This document shows, piece by piece, positions 21,446 through 34,800 of a stretch of DNA of 64,000 bases (positions are counted from its first letter, which is position 1; each line of letters opens with the position of its first letter). Source of the DNA: Heliopora coerulea (Eukaryota; Cnidaria; Anthozoa; Scleralcyonacea; Helioporidae); contig JASJOG010000564.1 of NCBI GenBank assembly GCA_030142905.1, forward strand, positions 47,667 through 111,666, written 5' to 3'. Made by a program: the position numbers and the translations under genes. The notes under the pieces are model-generated. The model was not told the origin of the DNA. It saw only the letters and a program-made list of their open reading frames with translations, and made no database searches.

Positions 21446-22145
21446 ATTCTTGAAAGAAAATGCTTACTATCAACATTGTAGTGACGTGTGTATTTCGAAA
21501 GTAGATCTTGTCAGTGGATCAGTGATAAGTTTAACTTTCACCTCTCTATAAGCATGATACCAGTTTAAGAGACAAGATCCTGTTTATCTCGCAAATTTAT
21601 CCTCAAGTATAATAGTAAGTCGATGTATTGGGTAAAAGGCGAAACAGAAAAATTGTCCCCGTTTCGGTTTGAGTTCTACCTATGGGACATGTTCATGTTC
21701 CGCTTCTTAGTCTTGAGGACATATCGGCAGTCACCCATGAAAACTAGGCTCGTTAGATATTGATATTTGAATGGCATGAAAATGCACTGGATGATGTCAG
21801 TGAGGGACAACAGCGATGGTTGGTATCCTCTCTTGGGATCACAAATTATTCGTAGATGTGTTTTTGGGAGAAAGATCGTTGAGAAAGAGGACGCCCGGGA
21901 CTCTAAAATTAACTCTCCTCTTCTGCCGTCTCTCATCAAGTAAAGTAGTTGGGCGTTAGCGAGAGAAGAATTAGGAAAGAGCCATCCAGGTGGAAAAGAA
22001 ATTAGGCGAAAAGCTAACAACCCATGTGTGCAGAGGTGTGGCTTTGGTCAGGAAAGTCACCCGGCATTTGTCACAGACATCAGATGATCAAAACAATGGG
22101 AAACAAACTCTGGCTAGCTGGAAAGAGTTAATTATCTTGCTAGCC
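21446..22145. other. Intergenic, no gene recognised
   Basis: A minus-strand open frame of 114 codons at 21676-22020 has no recognisable domain and no supporting context. I see no RNA gene or repeat structure. Confidence 0.4.
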
Positions 22146-22405
22146 TTAAGCCTGGTTCATATGAGCGATATAAGCATAAGGACAAGACCAATACGAAAAC
22201 AAAGCATGATATCTGCTCAGAGACTTGCAAAGATAAAACAAGAATTTTTCTTTGTTTTATCTTTTGTCCGACTCTAGGCTTGTGCTTGGACTATGGTCTT
22301 ATGCTTATGATTACGACGATCCTTACGTCGCAGGCTTGACTTCATTCCTATGTTTTGCCTTTTGTTCTGTCCTTATGCTTATGCTCGCGTGTGAACCAGG
22401 CTTAA
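22146..22405. mobile_element. MITE flanked by TTAA (piggyBac-like)
   Basis: The element starts TTAAGCCTGGTTCA and ends TGAACCAGGCTTAA. Inverted similarity runs about 37 bases inward (CATAAGGAC / GTCCTTATG). TTAA at each edge is the target-site signature of piggyBac-type transposons. At 260 bp with no intact transposase it is non-autonomous. Confidence 0.7.
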
Positions 22406-24437
22406 CCTACGCAGTCTTGAATTGTGAGCCTTGTGGAGTGAGAAATCAGGCTTCATCACCTGCAGGAAGATGGACTGTCTCAGCCCTCCGGACAAGCTCC
22501 CACGCCCTCTAGCTGACTACTAGATGTCCCTTGGACAGCAATTTGAAGGTAGGCAAGCAAACATTCACCATAATCTTGTCAGTCGTATCACAACAACCAT
22601 GTTGACATCCGGTCGGTTTATTTTGTAACCGCAAGTTTTGTTTAAAGTTCTTAACTGACGGTTCCAGTTTGTTGAACATCTTTTCCTTTCAAACCTATTG
22701 TCCTGTTGGTTGAATGAGGAAATATGAATATGTCGAAATATAAGCGTGAACTATTTGCGAAAAGGGAATTGCAGTTTAAGTTATCCAATCAAAACCCCTC
22801 TCCTTTTCTTGTTCCACCAATTAGATGCATTCTGGACGTTTTCGCGCTGAAAGCTTCCACGTGACCCTTTCAGATATTACAGAAGAAGCATTCCAACTTC
22901 CAAATTACCTGGTCGTTCACTTTCGTCTGGTAGAAGAAGTTGTGTGAATTATTATTGCGGATTACGTCTTTCAAATTACAGTAAATTCAGTGGAAGCAAG
23001 ACGGTTACAGTGACATTGGAAACAGTTTGTTGTTCAAAGCCAGTCCTTGGGCGTAATTCAGGTAAGGTGTTATCTTAAAAATGGTTAAGGAAATTAAGTC
23101 ACCTGTATTCAGTGAGAACGCGAGGAGCCGACTTTTCAAAGTATTGGAGGAAGGAAGAGCTTATTTCATCTTTTGTCGACTGTTCAGTAGGAAAATTATT
23201 TTTTTCAATTTGTGCCAGGTCGTGGCTTGACAAGTTTGGGTAAGGACCCCCAAAATTTGAACAAATATTTCTACCGTGTTTTGTTGCCTCGAGGCAACCA
23301 AGATGGCTGGTAAATTCCAAAGACAGTTACCGCTTCTTTTAGTTATTTATGCCCCACGAAATATCTTGAAAACCATTGTAAGTGTTGAGACCGATTTCTT
23401 GGATGGATTCGTGTCGAAAACAAAAGGGAATTTACAGCAATTTTGAGATATGGTGTAAAAGTTGAAGGCATGGGTAAGGAACGTTAAAGGGAAGTCAAGC
23501 GGAAAATCGCTCGCCATTCGCCCGTTTCTGCGAAAAATTCCTGAGAGTTTCCTGACTAGTCAGCTATTTTGAGGAAATTTGAAGCTCAGTTTTACGGTGA
23601 TATGTTTATTTTGAAGTTTTATTTGGCAGAATTTGTGTCGTCATGTCTCATTTTCCGACACGCTTTTCGAAATGGACGCGAAAGGTTTAACTTGTAAAAG
23701 TAAATTGACCGTCAAAGATGCGACAGGAATATCTCAAAAACTGTCGAAATATAACAACTGGTGATTATGAAGATAAAAAATGAACTGAACTTTAGTTGGA
23801 AACAGCGAAGCAGTTGCATCAGAAAGAAAGAAATTTGTCTGGTTGAAAATGAAGTCAATGGACAAATGAGTCGCTTCAAGTATGATGTCAGTCACTGTGA
23901 CTGACATTGAACTTGACAAGTTTTCAATATCTGTACAACATTTTGTGATGTGATTACAAGTTTTCGAAAAATATTTCCTTCTTTTAACGCGTATCTTATG
24001 AAGTCCAAACGAAATATCTCCGCCTATCCTTAGCCGTTTGTTGCGTTGTCAAAGTTCCCCTCGAGGCACTTTCAAACGCTCAGAACAAAGTTAAAATTTT
24101 CCAACAAAGTTAAAATTGTTTACACTGGAAAAACGAGCTTTTTTTGATAGTCAAACTTGTTAGTTGTCGTAGAAATTGGTGATCCAGAGTTCGGGAGCTC
24201 TTTTATTCGCGGTTTTTCCTTTTCAGTTACCATTAAGTTTGCTTTACCTCGTTTGACTGCTGGAAAAAATTAATATTACTCAGCGCTTTTACGTTTCAAT
24301 TTCGAATCACCAAGTTTTCCTTCAATCATGGTTAGAAGCCAGTTATGAACGTGACCATCATGTTCCCCTAATGACCCGTAGTGTCCTGTTCGTAACAAAG
24401 GTATTACAGTGGGATTTTGCCATCTCAAACTAACGTT
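22406..24437. other. CpG-rich intergenic segment; possible noncoding first exon near 22850-23061
   Basis: CpG is clearly more frequent here than in the AT-rich sequence after 24.5 kb. A strong donor-like site (TTCAG followed by GTAAGG) occurs at 23061/23062 with no matching open frame before it. This would suit a promoter with an untranslated first exon on the plus strand. No downstream coding exon was found in the window, so this is speculative. Confidence 0.25.
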
Positions 24438-24488
24438 TAAAAAAAAAAAAAAGAAAGAAAGAAAGAAAGAAAGAATGAAAGAAAGAAT
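24438..24488 (+). repeat. Poly-A followed by (GAAA)n microsatellite
   Basis: A run of A leads into imperfect GAAA/GAAT tetranucleotide repeats. It could mark the 3' tail of a decayed retroelement, but no body is identifiable. Confidence 0.75.
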
Positions 24489-24527
24489 GATAGAAATAGG
24501 GAGTTTCGACATACTGAGGGTAGCTTC

Positions 24528-24966
24528 AAGTGATGTGACATTCAAGAAAAGTTGCTTTTAGCTTAAGGTTTCAAGATTTATTAGAATAATCAGATGGCTA
24601 AGCTTGAGAGAGAGCAGAATTCCCCTGTAATGCTATAATATTTCTTCCTCTATTTAAAATGAGTTACTAGTGAGGAGGCTAGAAAGATTAGATTTGTCTG
24701 CAAGTTCACCATTTTTGTTCATAGCAAATAATGTCCCCATCTTACATTAAGTGATGTGACATTCAAAAAAAGTTGCTTTTAGCTTAAGGTTTCAAGATTT
24801 ATTAGAATAATCAGATGGCTAAGCTTGAGAGAGAGCAGAATTCCCCTGTAATGCTATAATATTTCTTCCTCTATTTAAAATGAGTTACTAGTGAGGAGGC
24901 TAGAAAGATTAGATTTGTCTGCAAGTTCACCATTTTTGTTCATAGCAAATAATTTCCCCATCTTAC
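24528..24966 (+). repeat. Tandem duplication of a 221-bp unit
   Basis: Two adjacent copies start AAGTGATGTGACATTCAA at 24528 and 24749 and differ at only a few positions (for example GAAAAG versus AAAAAG, and AATGTCCCC versus AATTTCCCC). The near-identity shows a recent event. The unit has no recognised function. Confidence 0.95.
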
Positions 24967-26860
24967 TGGTTTGGGGAATCATCAACTTGGCTGTATTTGT
25001 CATCATGGGGTCTAACCCCCTGGTTTTGCTGTCCCTGCATCAAAATCCTTAGGCAATACTCCATGTGGTTGAAACAGGGGTTTTAAAAAGTAGTAAATAA
25101 GTTTATTGAAAGTAGAGAATAATTGTGATAATAACTTTTAATCTCAATGTTCTTGCTTAGTATTGTGAACTGGATAACATGTCAGACCATCCAATGCTCG
25201 ACCTGTACAGCCAAATCAAGACTCCTGGACATTTTTTCACCATTAAAGCAAGTTTAATGTACAGTTACTGTACATTCAGCGCATTGGTCAGGTTAGAACG
25301 TGTGGCTTCAGTGTTTAGGAACCATAGGGTATGGGTAAAGTGTTACACATTTCCTAGAAGTATCACTTGCTCATATAGGTTAGGAAAAGGGAGAAATTAA
25401 ACCATCAATGCCGCAACTCTAAAACGGTATCTGTTGCTGACATGTTGCTGTTTAATTTCTCTTTTGTGCTCATATTTGTAGATAAAAAGACTGGGCACTG
25501 TAGGCTTATAAATGTCTAGCTAGGTAAGGACAATTAAAGACAACTAATAAATTGACCAAACAACATTTCATTGTCAGTTTATGGTTGGGTTTGATTTTCC
25601 TTGGACTTTCTGGCATGAATCAGATTGTCCATAGGTTAGGTGAAGAAGATGCTCCCATTACTGGAAGGTACGTGGCGCTGGCGAACTAGGCAAATTTGCG
25701 CAGCTCATCACTTTTCATTAGTGCGGACAAACAGTTTAGGGTCCCCCTGGGTAATATATATGTTTGCTGTTAGTATAACTTTGTTGCAGTGCCTATAGAG
25801 GCAGTAGTACAACTTATTTCTCTCAGACTAGGTTAAGGAAAACTAAAAATAATTAATTTTATGCTTGGACAGGGAACCTCTCTCCAAGTTCTTTAACGTT
25901 TATATTTAACTGTACTGCCACACTACAGTTTAGTATTAAATTTTACTGTTAAATAACTGTCCAATACTAATTTTACTCTTACAACTTGTAAGAGAAAACT
26001 TAGTGTAATTTAAGATTTTCGGAACTTCAGTCTTCGGTGTTGAGTAATCTTCGGTTTGTGGCAAAGAAAATCTGGAATGTAAGATTAAAGCTAATTTTAC
26101 TCTTACAATTAGAGAAGAGTTAGCTCTTTCAGATTTTGATAGCTCCAGTCCTGGCGGCATTCAAAGCTTTCTGGTGTTCACACAAAAAGGAAGTCAGTTT
26201 GTTACTGGGTCCTTACAAATGCATTTGTTGAATCTGTTTACATGGCATCTTCTCCATACACAATGTTTGATATTCATCACAATTTAAATCACTTTTTTTT
26301 GTAATAGCTAATCTAATGGCAATAAAAATCTCAAAAGACTATGGTTTGTCAACTTTTTGTTTGCTTGATTTGTTAGATAAAATCATAAACCAGTGTGCTT
26401 GATTATTTAAATGGCCTGTCACGGGTATTAATTATGAGCAATAAGAAATCTTTCATTTGGCCATGAGTACTTTTAATATCATGAATGCCTGTTTTGTGAC
26501 AAGTGTTTCAATACAATTATTCCCGTGTAAGTACATGTAATTACTTTGTGCCATTATTGGAAAATGATGTAGTTTCAAATAAAACTTAAAAAACCAATGT
26601 GTGTAAATGGGGTTATTCACTGTACACTGATCGTGCATTCCTCAACAAAAATCAATCAGCAACATGAATCAGTAATCATTACAATATTATCAAACAAATT
26701 TATGGCAATTTTGTTCTCTTATTGCACATGCAGTTTTAAAACCTCAAAAAAAGAACATGTATGAATATTCTGTCTTTAATTTCATTGCTTTAACATCAGC
26801 TCAAACCTCCAACAACTCAATCAATCTCCTCACTAAAGCAACTTTGAGTTCTTTGTTAAC
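24967..26860. other. Intergenic, no gene recognised
   Basis: This is AT-rich noncoding sequence with only short random open frames. A TTTTACTCTTACAA segment recurs near 25970 and 26095 but without a convincing larger unit. Confidence 0.45.
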
Positions 26861-29230
26861 TTTTTATCCCTTCACATAATTAATTTTGGTGCTGGGCATG
26901 TTGGTTTTCTACCTAAAGTATTTCAACAGGTAGTGAAGGTTAAAAACTCCTACTCATTACAGAACAATATGAAACTTTCTGTGTAATAGCTAAAGATGCT
27001 TTTATCAATAAAAGTTGAAAAAATGATGTTTGAAGTGCTTTATTTCAATAGATTTTGCTGCAGATTGCCTTCTTTCTTAAGTGACTGATATTGCTGCTTG
27101 ATCAACGTTTCATTATGATGTTTAATATTCTGTAAGGTCATCATGATTCACATGGCAAACTTGGACTAATGCCTAAATAGTTCGGTTTCAAAAATTGTAC
27201 AAGTCCCTGTTGCTTATAACAACTAACTAATCTTTGTTCAAGTGATTGCTTAATTAGTGAAATTTAATTTGATGTTTGAGAAACAACAATGTCAAATCTT
27301 GCTTTGGGTTTTATGTGACCCTTAGAAAAAAACAAACAGGTTAGAGTAACAGAGTGGCATAAGAAACTAAGAGTGAGTAGAAAATTGACAAATTACTGTG
27401 GGCAAACATGTGGAAATGGCTCTCATCATGAGCATGTGAATAAGTTGATCATTTATTTGACAAACAGATCAGGACAGTTATAAAGTCACCCTTTTATTTC
27501 ATGGGTGGATTGCTCAACAACATTCATGACAAAACTTTAAAATTGTGGCATTATGAGGCAGCATTCTGAGAACAGAGTATAAGTGTCATTGGTAATGAGG
27601 CAGACATTTTTTCCATAGGAAAATTACAATTTCAGTTAACATGTGAAACAAACATACCAATGATTTTTCATAACCAAAAAGTGTTCTTGATGGTAACCTT
27701 TCCTGACAAATCAACTGATAATGGGCAATACAAATTGAGAATATTAGAATAATATTTTAGAATAATACAAACTCAAAAGAAAACAATTATCATGTGCATA
27801 TGGTTTTCAATCCTTTTGCATTGACACTAAATGCAAGATCTAATTCAGCAAATCAATCACTCTGTTGGAACACTCATAATTGTGGTGTTCACCTAAATTT
27901 ACTTTCAGATTGTTAGACAAATTTTGTTATAAGACTGAGATTCCACAAATAACCTGTACAATAGACAGCATCTTCTCTCTGTAATAGTTATGTGGAAAAT
28001 TAAATAAAATGTCAAGTTCTTTGTAGTGTTGTGTCTATTGATCTTACTTGCTGGAAACCTCTTCCTTGCTTAATGTTTTTGATGCAAGGTATTCAGGTTA
28101 AAGTGAGCTGCATTGCAGCTTATAGTTTAAGTTGGAATTCCAACTCATAACAGTACACTACACTTTCAATGTAATAGTTAAATGTTCTTTTATGAATAAA
28201 AATGGGAACAAATCTAATGGCAGAAGTGGTTTATTTAAACAACATGATTAGCAGATCTGACTAATAGATTCGCAATCTAACATCACAATCCACATCATAA
28301 ATTTTGGACAGTAGGCCATTTGAGTAGTTTTAAAAGTTTAGGAATTTATTTGCTTGTTACAAATGAATAATCTTTGCACTTGCAGATCCTCTAGCTGAAG
28401 TGTTTCACTTAATGTTTTCAATTCGTAAAATGCCATTTTCACAATATTGCATATTATTTTTCATCCAGCCAACATTTTAATTTCTATATTTTGGATGGCA
28501 TTGCCCATGAGCCCAAGAAAGAGAAAAATATTACATTAATGATCATCTTTAGGTAAACCAAAACTAATGTGAGTATGAATTGATAACTTATCAAGAAAAT
28601 GATTGGAATAATTGTTCTCTTCAAACATGAGTACAGATTTAGTCATCCCATAGACAATAGTTAGGACTGCACTTAAGTCAACAGCCTTCCATCTCACTGG
28701 CCAAGGCTCTACCATAAGCACAGCAAAAATGGCAAATTATAGCACCAAAAAAAATAGTTATTCCTTAGCCAAAGAAAGGCAAAGTATCTGAAACAATTCA
28801 CATCATAACTTTTGGATAACAGGTCATTTAATTGGTTTTAGAAAATTCAAGAATTGATTGCTTTATTGTTACAAAGAAAATTTTTGATATTGCAGATTGC
28901 CTAGCTAAAAACTTCATTCGATGGTTTTCATTCATAACATACTGTGTAACATACATACATAATTGCTGACATTACCCCAAGTTAACTGACAGTCATTAGG
29001 TAGACCAAACACAGGAGAATATAAAAACTAATTTTGACAAATTACAGAGAAAATCATTGAAAAATTGCACTTGGCATAAACAGGAGTGCAATGTGCTTAT
29101 CCCATTGATAAACAAATGTGAGGACAGTTAAGTCAACAGCATTTCATTTCACTGGCCAAGGTTCTACCATAAGCACAACAAACGTAGCTGGTTGTAGCAT
29201 CAAAAACTGATTACTCCTTTGACACATGAT
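26861..29230 (+). repeat. Block of diverged tandem-like repeats
   Basis: Two levels of internal similarity are visible. Sequence around 26890-27250 aligns loosely with 28050-28400 (offset about 1.19 kb), with shared order of segments such as AACTC(C)TA/ACTCATAACAG, TGTAATAG, TTTTAT(C/G)AATAAAA and GCTT/GTTTATTT. Sequence around 28290-28740 aligns better with 28795-29215 (offset about 450-505 bp), sharing CACATCATAA, TTGGA, AAGTCAACAGC and TACCATAAGCACA. No open frame spans the units. Confidence 0.55.
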
Positions 29231-31479
29231 GACTCAGGACTGCAATATTTAATCAACAAAATTTCATTGTCCAGTACTCCATAATTTGCACAATCAAGCA
29301 AACCAATTTTGGAAGTGCACACTAGCTTTAAATGCCAAAACAATGACGCACAACGTTTGTCACTCTATCAGTTAGGCTACAAGCCCTGTTGTAAGTCTAG
29401 TTCCCTTTAGGCACATCAAACTAACAAGCTTTTGTTCCATAGGTAAAGGTAAGTGATGTTGTCAGGTGAGAACAGCCTTTTTAACCAAATAAGAACAGTA
29501 GGTATCAGTACCATGGACCAGGAATCCACCTGGAAGAACTGACTGGGAATGCCAACCATTCATGTAATTGCTGGGGCAGGAGCCAGCCCCCTAAAAATTT
29601 ACTGGGCCACCCCAACTTAACAGTGAGTACAATCATGAACCTCTGAAAGTAGACATTTCCACAATTACAGGTGTGCAACAAGACATGATTATTTGTATGT
29701 TTGAGAGGCACTCCTTAAAATCTGTACTAATTGATGTTGACCCCCCAAATTTGCTGAGGCCCCTTATGGTCCCCCACAAGAAATGTCCTAGTTGGGCTAC
29801 TGATGCCAACCTCAAAATGCTTTATAAACTGATCAGTCACTAGGCTTTGACCAACAGTCTTTATCAATGAGGAAAGCTTTATTGAGATACTAGGCCATGG
29901 GTAACTGATGAACAAACACTCTCACAGCTTGGAACACAAGTACACTGTACTTCCCTTCTCAGCAGAGCAAGATAGTTAAAATTTGTGTTGCTTTTTCATA
30001 GTCACTTTCATTTTCCCACAAAGCAATTTCTAAGCCAACACAAGCCAGTATTTTATTTCACTGAACTATGTTAAGACTTTGCTTGAAAATAAAAACTTGT
30101 TGTGCTCTTCTGAGCATCTTTCCTGGCTTTCAGCCTACAACTGTTTCTATCTTCAAGTAACCCTCAGACACACCTGTAGGATCCAACTAATTGTATTGTA
30201 GGCAAATTAATGGCCTACCAACTAAACGACAAGTTGATTAGTGCAACTACATTTTGATACCACCGGCCAACCATCAACCAATTGAGTTATTAGCTACCAT
30301 GAAGATACAGCAATTACCAAGATGGATCCACCCTCCAAAGTTCCAAACACTGCTCATCAGGGGGTATTAAGCTGACCTTTTCATACCTAGCTGGTGCTCT
30401 TGAAACTGTCTACTTCACAAATGTATACCAACGGTCTTACATACCTAGGAACAGTTATCTCAAACTAGACCAGCATGATTAAACTGACACTAGACTGCTG
30501 TTGTTCACTATGCTACACATCTCAAAGTTATGCCATAACCTGTAAACTCTTACAACAATGGACCCAGGACTGGTTGTACCAAGTCTGCATTTATTGTGCA
30601 AGAGATAGTTGTGACCAAGGGAATAGCACTACCCAGAGTTGAACACTGGTGTCAGGAATTTCCTGATGCAGGAGCAAAACATCCCAGACAGGGGGTGTTA
30701 AACCATAGAGGCCAGGATCATGCCTCCTTATAATTTCCTTACTTGAAGGTCGAAAAACAATGTTATTTTTCCAAAGAATAATTGCAACAACTGACTAGGA
30801 TCAGTTAACTTTTAGACTTGACATGGCAAGAATGAGTCTATTATCTTTCTCAGCTAAATCAATAACAAGTACTCAGTTTGTACAATAATTACATAAATGC
30901 GTTATCATTAGTGAAAATTCTTTTACAAATTGTTAATCGACAGGAGGATAAGGTTCCCCAACTAGGGGATGTTGCCCCCTGTTCCTCTCTGGTGTCAGCC
31001 CTGAAACAAACTTGAATTTTTGGCAACTATATGGCACTAAAAGAAAGATAAATGCTGATTAGTATAAGTCACACTGTTCAAAACATGCATACTGGATAGT
31101 GCAAACCACTAGTGACAACTTATCTGCAAGATGAACTGCCTGTGCTTGGTGCAACTTGTGCCTGAACCCAAAGTATGAGCCAGTAATGTTAAACTAACAG
31201 TTTGATGTTTTACAGGTTGGTGTCGCACAATTTAGCTTGGATGTTCGACCCATCAACCATTGGTTTATGGTCTGTTAGTGGAAAGCTACTGCAAGATCTT
31301 CAACCATGCATCTTTGGTGGCATAAGCCATCATTTTGGGAGGTGAAAAGAAGTGTCAAAATAACCGCTTGTTTTGTAGATCAGTGGGGAGACTTGATGGG
31401 TATTAAGCTCATCTGTGCATTGAGCTTATTCTCATTTCTGTACTGTGGTGGTTAACATTGTCTAATCTTTTTCTGTCTT
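29231..31479. other. Intergenic, no gene recognised
   Basis: No exon-like coding blocks, RNA genes or clear repeats were found. Open frames on the minus strand around 29505-29915 overlap each other in different frames and look random. Confidence 0.4.
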
Positions 31480-34400
31480 TCAGGAATATTTTATCACGTA
31501 AGTAAACAACCTTAAATTTTAAAGTACTTTTAAGCATAAATTTACGTTGAAAAAATTTGTTCTAAGTAAAGGATTTTTTTGTGTTTCCTCACGATAATAT
31601 GTTGTTCTGTCATCTTAAATCCTAACAAACTGATATATTTTAATTTCTTTTTCAGACTAAACCGTTGACATGTGCTAATTAGGCATGAGATTATGGTTGT
31701 GTAAATAATTTGTCTAATGCCTTCTATTTTTAATCTGTTAGCACTAACAATGATTTTCTTTTTAAAGGATTTTTCTAGTGTGCATAAATTTAAACATTTC
31801 TCTCGTGTCACTTTCGAGTTCAACACTTCACATTTTAATGAGCAGACTATTCATTGTGAATTTTTAGGAGGTTGAACATTTAGGTTTGTCTTTTTTTCTT
31901 CACTTCCCTTCCAGTCTTAACATTATGTTGTACTTCTTTAAAGTTTTGATTGGTGTTAAAAATATATGAATTGTTTTTCTTTACTTCCAGCTAAAACACT
32001 TGACATTTCAATAGGCATATATTTCATTTGCAGATTTTTCAGGGGTACTGCTATTCATTGGGCGTCTTCGTTCACGTCCGTTTAGCGCTAACAGCTTGAA
32101 TTGAAAGATTTTTCAGGTTTTGACTGGAATTTCTCTTTCAGCTTTAACACCTGACATTTCAAGTGGCAGGTTATTCATTGCAGATCTTTCGGGGATAGTG
32201 CTATTTTTTTACTTTCTTCTTTTTAGCGCTAACATTTTGCATTAAAGGATTTTTTTTGGTATTAGCGAATAATTTTGGGTTTTTTTGTGATTTCACTTTC
32301 AGCTAAAACACTTGGCATTTCAAGTGTCAGATTACTGATTGCTGATATTTTAGCGCTAACATTTTGCATTTAGGGATTTTTGTGGTCTTAGTAAATAACT
32401 TTTTTTATGATTTTCTTTTTCAGCTTAAACATTTGACATTTCAAGTGGTAGATTATTCATTGCAAATCTTTCAGGGATAGTGTTATTTTTTTCAATCATG
32501 TCCTTGTAGCACTAACACTTTGCATTTAAGGATTTTTCTCATCTTAGCAAATTTATCTTTTTTACGATTTCTATTCCAGCTTAAACACTTGACATTTCAA
32601 GTGTCAGTTTGATTGTTGATTTTTCAGAGGTTTTACAACTTGATAAAACTTCTTAACTGACGTCCTTTTAGCATTAACACTTTGCATTTAAGGATATTTC
32701 TTATTGTAGCAAATATTTTTTTGTGATTTCACTTTCGGTTTAAACACTTGAATTTCAAGTGTAAGATTACTGATTTTTCATGGATAATGCTGCTTTATCA
32801 GACTTCTTAGATAACGTCCTTTTAGCACTAACATTTTGCATTCAAAGACTTTTCTAACTTTAGCATAACTTTCTTTATGATTTCTCTTTCAGCTTAAACA
32901 TTTGACATATTGAGATGATCGTTTTAGTTGTAGATTTTTGTGGTTGCTCAAATTTGTGTTCCGTCTGCTTTTTCCGCTCACTATGTAGGGTATTAACAAC
33001 TGTTTTCTTTCTGAAGGACTTTTCTACTGCTAACAAATTTAAATTTTTCTCGTTTCACTTTCAGCTTAAAATTATGACATTCTTATTGGCAAGTTATTTG
33101 TATGTTTTCAGGGGTTCTTGCATGTCTTTTGTACTCACTTTCTTTTAGCACTAACATCAACACGTGCTTTTTAAAAAGCTAGTTTCGTGTTAATAAAATT
33201 TCTGTCATTTCACTTTCAGCTTATTAAATACTTGACATTTTAGTAGGCAGATTATTCACTGCAGATTTACAGGGAATGGTGTTTTCTCACCTCTTTCATT
33301 TCCTTTCAGCGCTGACATTTTTACTGGTTTTTTAGCTATTTTTCGTAATGTTTGCAAATCATTTTTCTAGTGATTTTCTGTTGCAGTGTGAATACACGAC
33401 GTTGCAATTGAGCGTGTGATTTTTGGCTGTTGTGTAGTTTCATCAAACTTCTTTTCCACACCCTTTTTAGCGCTAACATCTTTGTTCACTTCCTTTTTAG
33501 CGTTAGTGTTTTTTATCCAAATATTACAAAAATCCCACTCCCTTGATATTTATTTCAGCTTATTCATTTTAACATTTCGCAATGCAGATTATTCACAGTG
33601 TATTTTAAGAGATAGTTCAATTTTCTTCAAATTTATTGTGAAAATATATTTTCAATCATGTCCTTATAACACTAACACTTTGCATTTAAGGATTTTTCTC
33701 ATCTTAGCAAATTTATTTTTTTTACGATTTCTATTCCAGCTTAAACACTTGACATTTCAAGTGTCAGTTTGATTGTTGATTTTTCAGAGGTCTTACAACT
33801 TGATAAAACTTCTTAACTGACGTCCTTTTAGCATTAACACTTTGCATTTAAGGATATTTCTTATTGTAGCAAATATTTTTTTGTGATTTCACTTTCGGTT
33901 TAAACACTTGAATTTCAAGTGTAAGATTACTGATTTTTCATGGATAATGCTGCTTTATCAGACTTCTTAGATAACGTCCTTTTAGCACTAACATTTTGCA
34001 TTCAAAGACTTTTCTAACTTTAGCATAACTTTCTTTATGATTTCTCTTTCAGCTTAAACATTTGACATATTGAGATGATCGTTTTAGTTGTAGATTTTTG
34101 TGGTTGCTCAAATTTGTGTTCCGTCTGCTTTTTCCGCTCACTATGTAGGGTATTAACAACTGTTTTCTTTCTGAAGGACTTTTCTACTGCTAACAAATTT
34201 AAATTTTTCTCGTTTCACTTTCAGCTTAAAATTATGACATTCTTATTGGCAAGTTATTTGTATGTTTTCAGGGGTTCTTGCATGTCTTTTGTACTCACTT
34301 TCTTTCAGCACTAACATCAACACGTGCTTTTTAAAAGGCTAGTTTCGTGTTAATAAAATTTCTGTCATTTCACTTTCAGCTTAAATACTTGACATTTTAG

Positions 34401-34800
34401 TAGGCAGATTATTCACTGCAGATTTACAGGGAATGGTGTTTTCTCACCTCTTTCATTTCCTTTCAGTGGTGACATTTTTACCGGTTTTTTAGCTAGTTTT
34501 CGTAATGTTTGCAAATCATTTTTCTAGTGATTTTCTGTTGCAGTATGAACACACGACGTTGCAATTGAGCGTGTGATTTTTGGCTGTTATGTAGTTTCAT
34601 CAAATTTCTTTTCCACACCCTTTTTAGCGCTAACATCTTTGTTCACTTCCTTTTTAGCGTTAGTGTTTTTTATCCAAATATTACAAAAATCCCACTCCCT
34701 TGATATTTATTTCAGCTTATTCATTTTAACGTTTCACAATGCAGATTATTCACACCGTGTTTTAAGAGGTTGTTCAATTTTCTTCAAATTTATTGTGAAA
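31480..34800 (+). repeat. T-rich degenerate tandem array, unit about 120-175 bp
   Basis: A loose unit recurs about twenty times. Its order is CTTTCAGCTTAAACACTTGACATT, a GCAGATT/TTTCAGG segment, TTTTAGC(A/G)CTAACATTTT, a GCATTTAAGGATTTTTCT segment, then AGCAAAT and a T-rich run. Successive TTGACA-type anchors at about 32000, 32151, 32312, 32433, 32589, 32748, 32902, 33074 and 33232 are 121-172 bases apart. The plus strand is strongly T-rich. Open frames such as 32915-33148 and its duplicate 34075-34314 are products of the repeat and not genes. Confidence 0.85.
32491..34800 (+). repeat. Recent 1.16-kb tandem duplication inside the T-rich array
   Basis: The block 32491-33650 recurs at 33651 to about 34800 with a constant offset of 1160 bases, dropping to 1157 after a 3-base difference near 33220/34380. 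Mismatches are few, in contrast to the strong divergence among the basic units. Confidence 0.95.

Noticed and set aside
21676..22020. 114-codon minus-strand open frame
   Set aside because: No recognisable domain, no splice context, and length within chance expectation for this region.
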